From Antedon mediterranea (taxonomy: Eukaryota; Echinodermata; Crinoidea; Comatulida; Antedonidae): DNA of 64,000 nt. Positions within the stretch are counted from its first letter, which is position 1. Each line of letters begins with the position of its first letter. Shown here in pieces: positions 1-12,414 of this stretch. The notes beneath the pieces are model-generated. The model did not search any database and had not been told where the DNA came from. It saw only the letters and a program-made list of their open reading frames with translations. The stretch is taken from NCBI RefSeq assembly GCF_964355755.1, contig NC_092680.1, positions 9,463,001 to 9,527,000 of the forward strand, in the 5' to 3' direction. The position numbers and the translations under genes were made by a program.

Positions 1-384
1 AGTCTCACCTTGGGAAACGAAATAAGATTTTTTTTTTATTATCCGTATTGTTTGTTCAAATTTACTTCTTAGTGTATATATTATACACATGATTTATAAT
101 GAAATCTAGATAAAAAATAACTTATGTCTTTATTATTATGTAACAGCAAATGTGGTTTATGACATTATACGCAGAGGGATCTTTGATCGGATTGTGATAC
201 CGGCTATTGTATTCGCGTTAGCAAGGTCCTATCATATATTATAAATAATTAAAGAATCTGAGAAAATCAATGAATCAAAATATCTTTTAAAAATCAATTA
301 TCTTTATTTAAATCAATGCATATAACCTATAATTCGTCATAGTGACGAATTAAATCTAGTTCTTTTTTGTTTTATTGTTTGAAG
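1..384. other. Left edge, intronic sequence of INTS3
   Basis: This stretch precedes the first exon I can place and is presumably an INTS3 intron. An AG-led open stretch of about 26 codons (147-225) ends at a weak AAG/GTCC donor, but its splice phase does not match the exon at 385, so I do not call it. The remainder is AT-rich with no recognised element. Confidence 0.4.
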
Positions 385-2882
385 ATCATCCTGAAGCATT
401 GGCTAGTATTTTACTGATGCTCAAACTAGAAAGGTAAGCATATAATCATCATTTTAAATTTTGTAAGAGCGTGTGGCGCAGTGTGTTGGATGCTGGATTA
501 CTGATCATGGTTCGATTCAAACTCTCGCCGCATTGCTTGTATCCGTAGGCAAGACACTTTACTTGCGTTTGCCTGTCTCCACCCAGGTTATAAAATGGGT
601 TTTATACTAGCTGATTACTAGCTGCATTATGGGCGTATGTTTCCATACGTTTTTGATCCAAAAAATTACTGGGGTAATAATGTTCAGCGCATTGAGAGCT
701 TGCTTATATGCGCTAAGAATGAACTATTATTATTATTAAATTACTATTAAGAGATTAACTTCCCCCAGGGTACTATTGCAAAAATAGTGTCCTCATAGGA
801 ACTCTGTGTTTTATATTTTAAAGTGGTCAAATTTTAAATATTACAAATTTTACTTACCCTTAGGTGTTCTTTAGACTTTCTGAGGCCTGTGATGTGTCGG
901 AACGGTCAAAATGGCGACCGGTTCGCCACAGCAATCCTTTGTAATTGGATCATCCAAGATGAACAACACATTGCTGAACAGACCAAAACACTCATGATGA
1001 GGTCAACGACGGCAAACAAACGAATACGACAGCGGTAAGATATGTTTATCTCCATCACCATGGTTATAACCAACAGTGCAATTTAAATTTTAAAACTACT
1101 GTGCCTTATATACGTGGCACAAGTAAAACATCACAGATTGTTGTAGTACTGTACATGGGACTTTTTTTTGTTGTGACAGGACAAATCCTAAGTTACAAAA
1201 CCCAACACCACCACAGATTTTGGCACATCTAGATGCTTTAAGGCAAGCAGCAGGAATCAGACAAACTATGTGTAAGTCTATAAATTATACAACATCCATG
1301 TTGTTTCAGCTTGTTTCCCACTTGGAATGCAACGTAAGCGAGTTGACTGGTGACAAACAACAGTTTGAATAATCCATAGCTTGTGATTTGTCTCGCATTG
1401 CTCTACGTACTTGTGTTATATCCTAGTGGGAATCAAGCATTGTAGTCTTGAGGTTTTTGGTGTGTAGCTTACGATATTGTACATTTACATATGAATAAAA
1501 TCTTATTCAGATATTTATCGCATTGCAATCAGTTGTAGCAACTGAAAATATCCGATCACATTTGAAAGTTAAATAAAATAAAAATCCATACCGCAAATGA
1601 TAAGGTTACAATCTTTATTACCATTAAGCAGAGTTCTTTATGATGCACATAAGACAGATGTGTGCACTGGACCTCCTTACCGTAGAAGACCTGTTCTACC
1701 ACCAGGACTATGGTCAAGGAGTCTCTTGAACATGTGCCGATATTATGACTGTTGTTAGAACTGCCCCTTGCATAACATTTTGAAATCTTGTAGTTTTTAG
1801 TCAAGAACCAGTATTACAAGGTCTCCAGCATATTCAGAAGGCATGTAGTGATGCACAGAAAACAAGGTATGTTGTGTACTAGATGGGATAAACATCTACA
1901 TATGATTCAGTTATATTTAATGTCACTGAACTATGCATTTATTCTGTTAACACATTTACATTCATGTAAATTCATATCATCTTTGTGACATTTAGTGGTT
2001 GCAGAAATCCCATAGTGAAGCCTTTCTATTCACATGCATATTTTCTCGGTATACTGGTTTGCTAGTCTGTGTACACACCACAATATTATTCATTTGTTTC
2101 CTTGGAATTTAGGTACAGTGATCTATTTGCTCTAGTAGACTTCATTGAAGATTCTAGTCGGTCAACGAGAAGTGGACGTGGTACACGTCGGTCACCTGGG
2201 TTTACGAGTCCAAAGAGTAAAAAACAAGTTTTGAATAATGAAAACTCATCATCAGAATCAGAAGAGGTAATCCGTCACTATCTTGTGACATTATCTATTT
2301 AATGCCAAACTAATAATATGTAAAAAAAAATTGTTAGCGTTCGTTTTAAGCAGGAGGAAGCATCTCAAATGACAGGTGTTGCTTAATGTCACTGTGATTT
2401 AATATTAAAAACACTAGTTAAACATTAATGTAGCAAACATCAAATACCCGTTTGGTGTGAAATCAAAATACCAAAGTTGAACAGCTGAATGCAGTCTGTT
2501 CTTTAAACTCTAGAAGCGTACTGTAGACACACCAGAGATCCAATGTGTAGGGTAGCGACTCTAAACTGTGGTGGTCAGGTCACCCCTGGGTTAAACATTT
2601 AGTGTATTTATTCCCTTTTGTTTTATTTAAAACTCTGGTATTGCAGGATTGATGTGAATGGGGTCTCTCTAAAGTTGTGGGTGTGATTGTGGAGTACGAG
2701 TGTTGTACTTGTATTATTAAGGAAGTATGTGATAAACCTGTATACCGAGTTGTTAAATGTGTACAGAAATTAATTAGTGATTTGCTTATAAGATTGTGTT
2801 TTATCAACAGGAAGAACAGACAAAACCAAAGCCAAAAAAAAGGAAGAAATCAGCAGCAGCAACAGGATCTGACAGTGATTGA
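385..2882 (+). CDS. INTS3: Integrator complex subunit 3, C-terminal exons (partial)
   Basis: Six exons with consistent phase and GT-AG borders: 385-433, 864-1034, 1180-1271, 1794-1866, 2113-2266 and 2811-2882, ending at TGA. The 5' part of the gene lies left of the window. INTS3 is a subunit of the Integrator complex, which cleaves snRNA and promoter-proximal transcripts, and of the SOSS single-stranded-DNA-binding complex; both are nuclear. The call rests on the C-terminus. It has a segment around PVLQGLQHIQKAC, then YSDLFAL followed by acidic residues, then a Ser/Arg/Gly-rich tail, an SSESEE acidic run, a TKPKPKKRKK basic cluster, and an end in GSDSD. As I recall it, the vertebrate INTS3 tail has the same order and the same last residues. 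For the exon at 1794, the AG at 1792-1793 keeps the frame and the AG at 1799-1800 does not. No disabling change is seen. The border of the first exon is the least certain, because the frame is also open upstream to 360. Confidence 0.85.
468..736 (+). mobile_element. tRNA-derived SINE
   Basis: Lies in an INTS3 intron. It has a tRNA-like head with an A box (TGGCGCAGTGTGT, 474-486) and a B box (GGTTCGATTCA, 509-519) at tRNA-like spacing. An unrelated body of about 180 bp follows, containing GCAAGACACTTTACT, and the 3' end is an ATT microsatellite (722-736). These are the hallmarks of a pol III-transcribed, LINE-mobilised SINE. No clear target duplication was found and the family is not named. 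Confidence 0.75.
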
Positions 2883-4354
2883 AGCAGCATTTGAACACAG
2901 ACCTGGTATTATAAAAGAGTGAAATCAGTTATGAGAGAACATCCTGATGATTTTATGATAGCAGCCCGTTCCTCTGTTCAGAATGGCAGCCAATGCCTGT
3001 TTAAAATGGCAACCAGTGTTTCTGTTCAGAATAGTACTCGATGTCAATAGCCAGCCAGTGTATCTCTCATCAGAATGGCAGGCCAATGACTGTTCAGAAC
3101 AGTATCCATTTTCTCTACTCAGAATGGCCACTTTAATGATTCTTCCATGTTCCGTTGCCAGTTACAGTGGTGTCCCTCATCTCGGAACATTATTTTTAAA
3201 ATTTACAATATGATGCCTCTTCCCCAGAATTGGAAGTATATACTTTTGCTTAGAATACAGTTGTAGCCATGTAATATAAGTGTGCAGTTATGAAAGTGTA
3301 CAACAGAATGGACACTTAACACATGTAAAACAGATCCTGTGATAGGAATACTCTCTTCAGTTTCCACCTAAATTACCAATCTGCCATACCTCTACTACTC
3401 AGGGATCACCAACATATTTAAAATGACCCAGTCTTTTTGTTTGTAGATATCAATGTCCTTAGTGGCTACACTTTTGTTGCATATTACAAGATTTTACTTC
3501 TGTTTAAAAACAAACTTTTCCTTACCATATAGCCGGGAAACCAGTTTCTTTATTATCACTATATGGAAGTACACATCATCGTGTAAGGATTCAAAATGTC
3601 AACATTAATTATATCAGTGTTGGTCCTGTTTAGTCCTGAAATACTACTTTGAGAATTACTTTGTTTATGTGAAAAGTATTTTCTATTGTTTTCTGTGGAT
3701 GATCTTCTACATGAGTTGGGTGAAGCCTGGCTTGGGGTTGTAGTGTGACTGTAGCCTTACACCAGTCAACCTGCCAGTGGGATATTTGAATCTGCCTAGA
3801 CCACATTTTATTATGTCAATGTTTTAATACAAGAACTGTGATAAATTATGATAAATATGTACACGCCTTTATTAATTAATGAATATAATGAAGTAAATGA
3901 GTGAGATTTATATAGTAGTATTACTGTATAAACAGTTCTGAACATTGCATTAACATTAATACAGTTCTACGGTACAAGTATTATTTACTAAGCAGTTTGT
4001 GGCAAAACCATTTTTGTTTCACTACACTTTTGGACTACCTGTACATTAGAATTCCTTAAGAGGACCCAGTAAAGTGTCCCTTTAATATGTATGTGTTAGC
4101 CACAGAGTTAAACATATTGCCCTTTGTTTCACAAACTTGACAAAGGATAGGTTCTACTGTATATTGATATGGTATAATTACGAGTATTATTATTATAATA
4201 GAGAGAAAAAAGAATATAGTATTTCTGGAATAATCTTTACTTTTTAGTATACTAGTGGAATATATATTACATAGGATTAAATGAAATTAGGTTTTTTTCC
4301 TTGAAAATAGATACATTAACTGTTTTTCTAAACACTGTATATATTGTAAATAAA
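2883..4354 (+). other. INTS3 3' UTR with poly(A) signal
   Basis: No competing gene is seen downstream of the INTS3 stop. Between about 2970 and 3140 there are several imperfect copies of a short CAGAATGGC-containing phrase. The best poly(A) signal is AATAAA at 4349-4354, giving a 3' UTR of about 1.5 kb. An earlier processing site cannot be excluded. Confidence 0.5.
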
Positions 4355-4612
4355 GTGTATTTTACTTATTTTGAAAATTAATTGTATTTTTTTTATGGAA
4401 AACCCTTTAAAATCACAGTTTTCTTGGTCACCACTATTATTTTATTGTTCCTAACTACCAGTGTAATGCAGAGCAGCGCGGATGTTTCAGCAAACAGCAA
4501 TAGAAACAAAACAAGTAGTAAGTTTGATATTTTCTTTATTTACACTTATTACTTCTGTTCACAAACCTCATTTTTACCCTCAAGTTCATATTGGTAAATC
4601 ATGTCCATTTAT

Positions 4613-5383
4613 GAGGCATGGCATCACAAAATCAGCGTAGTGTTTTAGATCTTTATATATTCGTAATCTATATTTAATCAGCTTTACAATGAGGGGTTTA
4701 ATGAAGAGTTATTACTGAAAACATACGAGTCACCCTCTAGCTCAGGATCAATGCGACAAGACTCTCTGTCAAAACTCGATAACAGAAAACTAGTTGAAAA
4801 TATATCACTACGTGGTACATAATCTTATATATTTTTTGTAATTAAAAAAAAATATATGGATAAAAATAATGAATAAATTCCTAAATATTTACAAAATGGA
4901 AGCCATGCTGTTTCATTGTAAACAAAAGCGTCCGCCAATCAGAGAGCGTAATTTATCTTTATAGCCAATCACAGTCAAGGATTCACATATTATTCTTAGA
5001 AATTTTAGTAACCTAAAACCAATTTTCATTGGCTAGATTAGAAAAAATCCTTTAGGTTGTTGACAATTATAATAGCTGATATATTTTCAAATAAACAGGT
5101 ACTAAACATGACATGTTTCGGGTTAGCGGTTTGATTACAAAAGCACATAAAGAAAGTTGATTTTTTAGTAATAAATTTTCAATGGAAAAAAATAATTGCA
5201 AAATATGCATACTTGTGATATTTTTTCACGAACAAGAGTTTGATATGTTAGAGATAAGTGTTTATAGTATGGTTTTTTATTGAAATTTTAAAATTTATAG
5301 GTTAGGCTGTTTTTCACATTCTGAACTTCAAGCTAGTTGCAAGCGGGTTATGACTCTGCGCCGCTTTTGTGATGCCAGGCATC
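4613..5383. repeat. Candidate short terminal-inverted-repeat element
   Basis: About 25 bp at the left end (4613-4639, centred on GGCATCACAAAA) is an imperfect inverted copy of the right end (5356-5383, centred on TTTTGTGATGCC). The 770 bp between is AT-rich, has no ORF, and contains ATTGG/CCAAT-type words. It resembles a non-autonomous DNA transposon, but no convincing target duplication is visible. Confidence 0.4.
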
Positions 5384-5531
5384 ATATATTTATCCAAATT
5401 GCTAAGGATTGCATAATCAAATTCATTCACTATCCTTCTTAAAGGTGAAAATCCTGTTTTTCATCCACAAGAAAAAGAAAGAATGTTTTTTTTTCTGATG
5501 TTTTAATACATAATACTGAGCTTTATTTTTG

Positions 5532-8500
5532 TCAAGATGCAATTTCTGACTCTGTATTTTCTTCTTGTAAAGCTGCAGCAGCATTGAGTTGTTGTTGTTG
5601 TCTTGCTCTTCTTGCCAGCACTGTACTCATTGGATGCAATGGCAAGAAGCCAGAGTAACCTGTAAAACATGATTCAATTAGAATTAAATATCAATCAGAT
5701 ACTTGAAACCAGGTAGTACAGGTAGTAGCTTCGGAAAACTGTGATCAATGTTCTAGGCTGCATTTGGTTGTTCAGGTCTATGGAATCACTTTTATTTTAT
5801 TTCAACTTTATTTATAGAGGGTATTAATGTTAGTTGATATTCAAGGGCCCTTTTAAGTTCCAACAAAATACATAAAAATGATAAATAACATTATGATAAA
5901 ATACATTATTTACAAATATGGGCTATAAAAATACAATTTAGTTTATGATATAGACCTAGTGATATTCAAAATATATAATAAGTCTAAATTTAAATGTTTC
6001 ATATTCGGAACAATCTAGTAGTACCAGTAGTAGAACTATTGTAGTAACCAAATAACTAGAAGCACTTCTAAAGCATTCAAGCTTCACTCTAGTCTTAGTA
6101 CATGGAGGTTCCCATTAGAAACACTCAGAATTTGAGAATTATGTAGTGCCTTGAATACGAGACAACCCACCTGGTATTAAGCGAAGTAAATAGAGTATTG
6201 GGTGACCCATAAAAGACTTATAACTTAACGATATAATGAAAGTAAAGTAATAGGAAATGTCAATGCTATTGACGTAATATACAGGCGTGATGTTATTAGC
6301 CAAGTTAAGAAAATAATGCAGGATAGCTCACACCTGATAATTATTTAGTTAAAGACCCCTTCCCTGCAATTTTGGACGTTTTTTGGAAAATAATACATAT
6401 ATATCACTTTAAAAACATTAAACCATGTCATTCCTTGTCTTAAATGTACGTTTTATGGTAAATTATGATAAAAAGTGAGAAACAATGCACTACCTAAGTA
6501 GCTCGCGGCGATCGACCTCTCGTGGACGGTCTTAGGCCTAGCCTAGCTAGGCTTAGTTTTGTAGGCCTAGCTGGTAAACATCGGTAACGTACGAACATCG
6601 TACGCGAGCTATATACCTAGCCTGACGTTGTATAGTTGCTGCATTAATTGTCTTTCTATTTTTGCCAGACTCCGTTGATACAAATTGGGGAAAACCCGGT
6701 ATTTTCGCTGAAAAGTTAGGAGTCTTCCATTTGTTTTGGCCTCACGATCGATCGAAAAGTGGGCGAATTACAGGTGAAAAACAAAAATATCAATCCGCGC
6801 GCAATGCATTTTGGGATTTATAGCGGGCCGCTATAATTATTAGAATCGGCTTATTTTTCACATTTTTAACCGTTTAAAGACGAAAAAAGTTATCGCAATA
6901 GGACCATATAGTATTATTTTTACATTAAATACAGTTTGTGATCTTAAATTAGATCTAAAAAGACGTAGGGAATGGGGCTTTAAGGTAAAACTCGAATTAA
7001 AATGCAATACTACTCGATGTAGGCAATCATTTGTCCACAACTCAATACACGTCTCCAACTCAAAATTTTAAAGATAGCTATGTAATTTTAACCCTCTTGT
7101 ATTTAACCATATCATTTTTCTAATATCTTTATTATATTGTTTTGATTTTTATTACTGCTATATTTTCTGGATGTGATGTAATTAATCATCAAGGAAAAAA
7201 CATTTCATGTTCGCCTTGCTGTGGTCATGACAATAAAGATTTATCTTATCTTAAGCCACTGAGGTGGCGTTAGACCAGTCTGTCGTTAATAAAATTAATA
7301 GTTAAGAGGTGATCCAGCTATAGCAGAGATGGACACAGCCCATACGACCGGTACAGCTTCTTCATTAAAAGTTGATGATTGACAATATCAAAAGCTAGCA
7401 AGCTATACAGTAGTAGCAGTAAGTGCAGTTGTTGTGGAGTGATGTTTCCAAAATCCTGTTTGGGATGGAGCAATAATGTTATGATTTATGATAATATTTG
7501 ACTATGGGCAGCCCTTTCAATTATTTTATACAAAACAGGCAGTACTGATACTAGATAGTGGGCGATAGTTATTAAGTATGCATTTCAGAATATGTCAATA
7601 TATGTGAATTTTATTCAATCAATCGTACATTTTTTTGGTATTATAACATTGGTAGAAAACCATAATACCATTTCAGACCACTATGAATGGGTACCACTTT
7701 TCCAACTTTAAAATCATGAGGGAATTTACCAGGAATAAGTAAAAGATTACAATTTTATATGAGTCAGATAAGGTGCAATAACCGGAGCAGCTGTCGGATT
7801 GGATGACAGTACAAGCCAAGGGAAGTTGCTCAAAGGAAAATGGATATCTGTTTCATTAAGAGTCTGGTCTAATTCTGATGATAAAATAATTATTAACTGC
7901 ACAGCATTAGTCCCACCTATGTGCGCAACTATGCATTTTAAGAAAATGGTTATTTTTTAATAAATTGCAAAAAAACAAAACTAAATGAGATAATTTAGTA
8001 ATTACTTTTGTGGTATGTGGAAAAGGTTGGTTGGGAGTTAAAAAAAAGCTAATTTGCATATTAATGACGTCATGTATTTTTGATTTCTTGTTTTTTTATC
8101 AATTCAATGATAAAACTACTTTTTCTATAAGAAATGCTTATGGAATATGGTTTTCCTACTGGATATTGATGAAGATATGTGTAACAAATAAAAATATCAA
8201 AAACATTTGAATTATTTTTATCGTTTTATAAAAAAATACCTCAAAGTTTGGGTCAAAATCGTACAAAAATTACATTTTCCAAAAAAATCACTGTTATAGA
8301 AAAACTAACAATTATTTCAGAATTTGTTTTGCGAAATATTATGAACATGATATTGCCCTATGGACGTGGGTTAAATTTGGTAACTAGAGGATGTTTTTGC
8401 ACCATTTTATAGCTAATAATACAACTTTCCAAGGTCAAAATAATTATAATTAAAAGGATGATACAGTACATGTAAAGAGGGTGCAAGTTGAAATAGAAAT

Positions 8501-9013
8501 TTCTAAACAATATTAATAAACTATAGAGGGTGCATGTTGTGCTGAAAATAGTTTTAATGGATTGCAAATATCTTCAAGTTCATCGAAAAAACTATAGAGG
8601 GTGCTACACTGTATTACATGCAAATACGATGTAATACCGGGTATATGCAGTTTAACGACCTTCGTTTATACCCAGTAATACATCGAAAGAGTTATATGCA
8701 GTGCCTTCAATTTTTTAGTCACTTTAGTTTTAAAAAAAAAAAGACAAAAAAACATACCTAGTAACGTGTAAACCGGTTTAGTAGGTTCAGCTCCTTTTGC
8801 TAACCAATACTTAAGTCTGTCAAAGTTAAAACTAACAAGTTTTTCATTGTGATTATTTGGCATTGGGTCATACGTTCCAAGCTGCTCGAAAAATGCTTCA
8901 CTATTTCTAGCTCTTCTGTTCAGAATTGCAACAATATGATAGAATGGTCGATTGGCACATCCATGCCTGGCAAGTCTTATCATCACTCGTGGATTTCTGT
9001 AGATCTTTGGCAT
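5532..9013 (-). CDS. MRPS16: Mitochondrial ribosomal protein bS16m (MRPS16)
   Basis: Two coding exons on the minus strand, 9013-8758 and 5659-5532, joined in phase across a GT-AG intron of 3.1 kb; the product is 127 aa. Exon 1 holds the bS16 core: VMIRLARHGCANRPFYHIV, then RRARNSEAFFEQLGTYDP, then a WLAKGAEPT segment. Exon 2 supplies GYSGFLPLHPM and a Gln/Ala-rich, acidic tail. bS16 is a structural protein of the small mitoribosomal subunit that binds the 12S rRNA body. The length is close to the animal MRPS16 norm of about 137 aa. The ATG is the only sensible start and begins directly with the ribosomal fold. An acceptor-like TTTAG about 18 bases upstream (9031-9032 on the plus strand) suggests a separate 5' UTR exon. 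An AATAAA (5522-5527, minus strand) lies just after the stop. No lesion is seen; the gene looks functional. Confidence 0.93.
6500..6935 (+). repeat. Dispersed repeat, copy 1 (relative at 45905-46290)
   Basis: Contains TAGGCCTAG-rich sequence, an AACATCGTACGCGAGC stretch, then GCCAGACTCCG, GATCGATCG and a TATAGCGGGCCGCTATA palindrome. The same blocks occur in reverse order and orientation at 45905-46290, including the GCGGCCCGCTATAAATCCCA stretch. No ORF. Probably a non-autonomous mobile element; I could not place its ends exactly. Confidence 0.6.
7265..7600 (-). pseudogene. LINE reverse transcriptase remnant
   Basis: On the minus strand, broken frames give RPLSS-like, KIIERAAHSQI, GFW/GF-like, HSTTTAL and FDIVNHQLLMKKL phrases. 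In that order these match the fingers/palm region of a non-LTR retrotransposon RT (RPIS, K-E, Q-GFR, STT-L, FDTVDH). Multiple stops and frameshifts make it a dead fragment. Clade not assigned. Confidence 0.65.
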
Positions 9014-9224
9014 TATGCCTCAAGTTCTACCTAAATCAAATAAAACGGGCATGTGATTAGAAAATGGACAAAATGAAGTATACAGTATGATCAGAACTAC
9101 AGTAATTATTAATACTAGCAGTAACCTGCATAATACTAATTCACATGGGATGAGGCAGTATAATAATAAAAGTGCTGATAAAAAGTACAAATTATTATTT
9201 TTTTAATTGTCAAGAATAAAATTC

Positions 9225-9365
9225 GGCACTATTTACGGCCGTTGATTTTGTTACATGAAGTATTCCTTTACTTTGAAATATCTGTAAGCTCAAAAATGAA
9301 AGCAATACTGGATATGGGACTTTACAAAAATAAAAGACGCTAAAGAAAAATTGTGCTGTGTGAAT
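9225..9365 (+). repeat. Dispersed repeat family A, copy 1
   Basis: The phrases AAAATTCGG, CTATTTAC-GCGGCC, TTTGAAATAT, ATGAAAGCAATACTGGATATG and AAAGAAAAATTGTGCTGTGTG occur in the same order at 17465-17655, and part of the unit recurs at 18000-18070. Non-coding. The 17.5 kb copy is followed by a further related segment. Confidence 0.6.
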
Positions 9366-9839
9366 ATTGGGTGTGCATCAGAAAGTGACGTCAAGGTGGG
9401 CACTGGACGAGAGAAGCCCTTGATCAATGTTAGGACCAATCAAGGTGCTTTAAACAGTCCTGGCTTTGTTTGTATCAAACCTGTTAGTGGCGGTAATTAT
9501 TGCTGTTGGTTTCGATTAAATAAAATAAAATAAAAATAAAATATGTTGTCCCTCTGAAAAATATTTTTTATTCCAATTTTGTTTTTGAATGTGTCATTTT
9601 ATTGTCACATAATACTTATTCACGTTAACCAAACAATTATTTACCTTAAAAAAATGTAATTTAAAGAAAAAAATACTAAAATTGTCTGTCAGACAATGGT
9701 TTTTGGGTTATAATTAAATGTTTCTTTTCTCTTTTTATACGTAAATAAATATTATTTTTTTGTTACAAAGAATTCCCACTTTGATATGAAACAGACTCAA
9801 TTTCTGTCACTTTCACTTCCAAGCTCTGTTAGGTATCTG

Positions 9840-10030
9840 GTGGTAGTAGGACCGAAGGTGAACAGACGATCGGTGCCAAGGATGATCAGGGCCATCACAG
9901 AGACGATCGGGCCCATTATTGTATGTGCCCCTTTTATACGTTTGGCCCGATCGTCTTAGGCGTTGGGCCCGATAGTTTTAATTGTTGGGCCCGATAGTCT
10001 TAACATTGGGCTCGATAGCCAAGTGTATCG
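9840..10030 (+). repeat. Tandem GGGCCCGATCGTC repeats
   Basis: About five degenerate copies of a TTGGGCCCGAT(C/A)GTCTTA unit spaced about 22-24 bp apart, in the same orientation. A second looser cluster lies at 11860-12010. Each unit has a palindromic GGGCCC. This is unusually GC-rich sequence for the window. No transposase is nearby. Confidence 0.6.
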
Positions 10031-11153
10031 TTTGTAAATCCGGTCTATTATTATAGTTTATAATTGAGCTCTCGGCATACATACCGAGATGAGCTGAAAT
10101 ATTGTGTTAGTTTTTCCGTTGATTTACCTTTTCCGTTAAGTACTTATTTAACGGAGTATTTTAAGCATCTTAACGAAAAAGCGTTGTTACAGTTTTCTCC
10201 ATTTTCATACTTTTTTATCCTTATAAATAACCTAATTATATTTCCTGATTACATATATTTGATCAAATAATTATTGTTTTTATTTAGATTCACTAAACAT
10301 GCTCGTTATATGTACATGTTTTTGCTGACTGCGGGATTCCCCTTTTATATACAGTACATAAAACAACACGCATTTATAGTGTCAAATAGACAACATTTCC
10401 ATTTATATTTTTTATTAAATAATTTATTGAAATCAGATATACAGTTTGTTGTACAGTTTTTGTTAGCAAATATTTCTTCAACATACATGTTTTTAACCGG
10501 GACTTCCATTTTATATACATGCATATTAATAGTGTGTGTGTTAGTTCATAGATTAAGTTTTATTTTGCAAAGAATCATTATTGAAGCATGTAAACTTTGT
10601 TTGTGCTGTAGCTCATTTGGTACTCCAGGTAATTTGTTATGCAAATTAGGCTTGCCTAGTATGCTGTTGTACTTGATAGTGTGAAGTGCTATCTGTATTG
10701 AGGCTTGATTATATGCTGTTAACTAGCATAGGCTAGTACTGTAGCTGTTCAGTTTTTAGTTGCACTTTAGAGGCATCTTTGGCGAGTCTTATACACAACT
10801 TTGATTTATGTACACCTTAATAATAATAAGTATGATAAGACTTATAAGCTTGCTTTCTATTGCAGTGTTGTAGTTAGGCCTGATAGGCTAGGCTATAGTC
10901 TTATGTACAGTATAAAGGTACTGCATGCATGGAGGTATCCCTGCATGTTAGTACTCAACATTTATTTGACAATTATAGTCAATCAGGATTCAGGAATAAA
11001 AGAAAATGAATTGCAAACTTGCCTTGAAGTTTATTGATCAGCTACAGTGTGTGAAATAGACAATAATTATTTATTATTTAATCAAATTATTAATTCTTTG
11101 ATACTATACAGTATTTTTTTCTTGATTAATAAAAAAAATGATTGTTTTAAAAT

Positions 11154-11326
11154 TTATTAGTATGATGTTATACGTTCAAAACAATTTACTGTTCCAAAAA
11201 CCTTTCATTCAAAACCTTTTATTCAAAACATTTTATTCAAAACATTTCGTTCAAAATATTCAATTCAAAACATTTCATTCATATATCACGCCATTCAATT
11301 CATATCGATGCATTTCATTCACATAA
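11154..11326 (+). repeat. Direct repeat, copy 1 of 2
   Basis: Near-identical to 11634-11822. Internally made of short TTCAAAACATTT-type repeats followed by ATATCACGCCATTCAATTC and ATCGATGCATTTCATTC. Separated from copy 2 by about 300 bp of unrelated sequence. Copy 2 has one extra internal unit, so the array has changed by slippage. Confidence 0.75.
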
Positions 11327-11633
11327 CACGTCATAAAATTCATATCATCGATATAATATTTTGTTAAATTAACACTTTAAATTGATTGACAGGTCGTGGT
11401 AGTTCTTGGTCTTTAGGAGGACACGGATTTTACGGTCTGTTGCATCTCGATAATCTCCGTGACGTGTGTTTCGAAAGCTGCCTAATATATCCACTTGTTT
11501 TGTGGGAAATGTCCCCCTTTATTTTTACATGTTTTGAGCCAGCCAGGCCTAAATGGTATGCCTCAAGTATATGTAGGCCTAGGCCTGCCGCCTAGTTTAT
11601 TGCATTATTTTGTACCACGCACTCGACATTTAA

Positions 11634-11822
11634 TTTTATTAGTATGATGTTATACGTTCCAAACAATTTACTGTTCCAAAAACCTTTCATTCAAAACGTT
11701 TTATTCAAAACATTTTATTCAAAACATTTCATTCAAAACATTTCGTTCAAAATATTCAATTCAAAACATTTCATTCATATATCACGCCATTCAATTCATA
11801 TCGATGCATTTCATTCACATAA
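11634..11822 (+). repeat. Direct repeat, copy 2 of 2
   Basis: Second copy of the block at 11154-11326, with one additional TTTATTCAAAACAT-type unit. Immediately followed by the second GGGCCCGATCGTC cluster. Confidence 0.75.
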
Positions 11823-11859
11823 ATGGTGAATATAAATGAAATCCAAATCGTTTTCTTGG

Positions 11860-12010
11860 ACCCGGTCGTCTTTCCTATTATTATATTGGGCCCGATCGTC
11901 TAAATATATTGGCTCGAACGACAACACGGTTGGCCCCGCACGTCCACACGGGACGGACGGGTTGGTATCCGATCGTCTTAAAAATGAAAAAGCCTGATCG
12001 TCGGTCAACA
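11860..12010 (+). repeat. GGGCCCGATCGTC repeats, second cluster
   Basis: Degenerate copies of the same unit seen at 9840-10030 and in the same orientation (GGGCCCGATCGTC, GATCGTCTTA, GATCGTCGG). More diverged than the first cluster. Confidence 0.5.
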
Positions 12011-12414
12011 ATCGAAACGAATGAAATCGTCCGCACGAATTGCCGAATTGTCTTGGTATATATAATTAATACAGGCTAGCCTGGCCTGCTACATGCCGCT
12101 AGGCCTACCAAGTACCAAGCCAGGCTTATTGATATTATATTTAAGTTATCTCATTTCAGCTTTACTTACAATTAATTCAATTTTCTGGAAAAAATCAGCG
12201 TTTTTATACACACGTGTGTTGTGTGTGAAAAAGCAATCTCGCGACGTATTTTATGTTGAAGATCGATCGAGTATCGATTTTTCACGGCCGGCCGAGGTCA
12301 AAGTTTACATCATGTACGTACGTCACCTTCTTCACGTCACGCGAGTAAATTTCACAACAAACAAGAGTGTTTTTTGTTGTTTTTTTGTATTTAAAATTCA
12401 ATATTTACTCAAAA

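Larger units (their letters stand above)
5660..8757 (-). other. MRPS16 intron: mosaic of repeats
   Basis: The intron is non-coding apart from transposon debris. 5780-5960 looks like an antisense 3' end of a LINE or SINE (T-rich, TTTATTTCAACTTTATTTA). 6500-6935 is a dispersed repeat with an inverted relative at 45.9 kb. 7081-7255 looks like a LINE 3' tail ending in ATAAAGATTT(A)TCTTA. 7265-7600 is an RT remnant on the minus strand. 7620-8757 is AT-rich with no gene; several TATAGAGGGTGC words recur at 8470-8610. Confidence 0.6.
9014..12414. other. Intergenic repeat-rich region
   Basis: No supported gene. It holds the shared upstream region of MRPS16, repeat family A (9225-9365), two clusters of GGGCCCGATCGTC words (9840-10030, 11860-12010), and a duplicated 170-190 bp block (11154-11326, 11634-11822). 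Between them, 10290-10560 contains two diverged copies of a TACATGTTTTT...TTTTATATACA segment. These explain an apparent 136-codon open frame that has no recognisable protein features. Confidence 0.6.

Noticed and set aside
471-545. Possible true tRNA gene at the SINE head
   Set aside because: The A and B boxes are present, but the acceptor stem and anticodon arm do not pair and a SINE body with a microsatellite tail follows.
9840-10030. CRISPR-like array of regularly spaced GC-rich repeats
   Set aside because: Animal DNA, degenerate units, spacers too short, no cas genes; simple tandem repeats.
10274-10684. 136-codon plus-strand open frame rich in hydrophobic residues
   Set aside because: No ATG at its start, AT-driven composition, and it is built from two diverged copies of a non-coding repeat; no recognisable domain or splice context.
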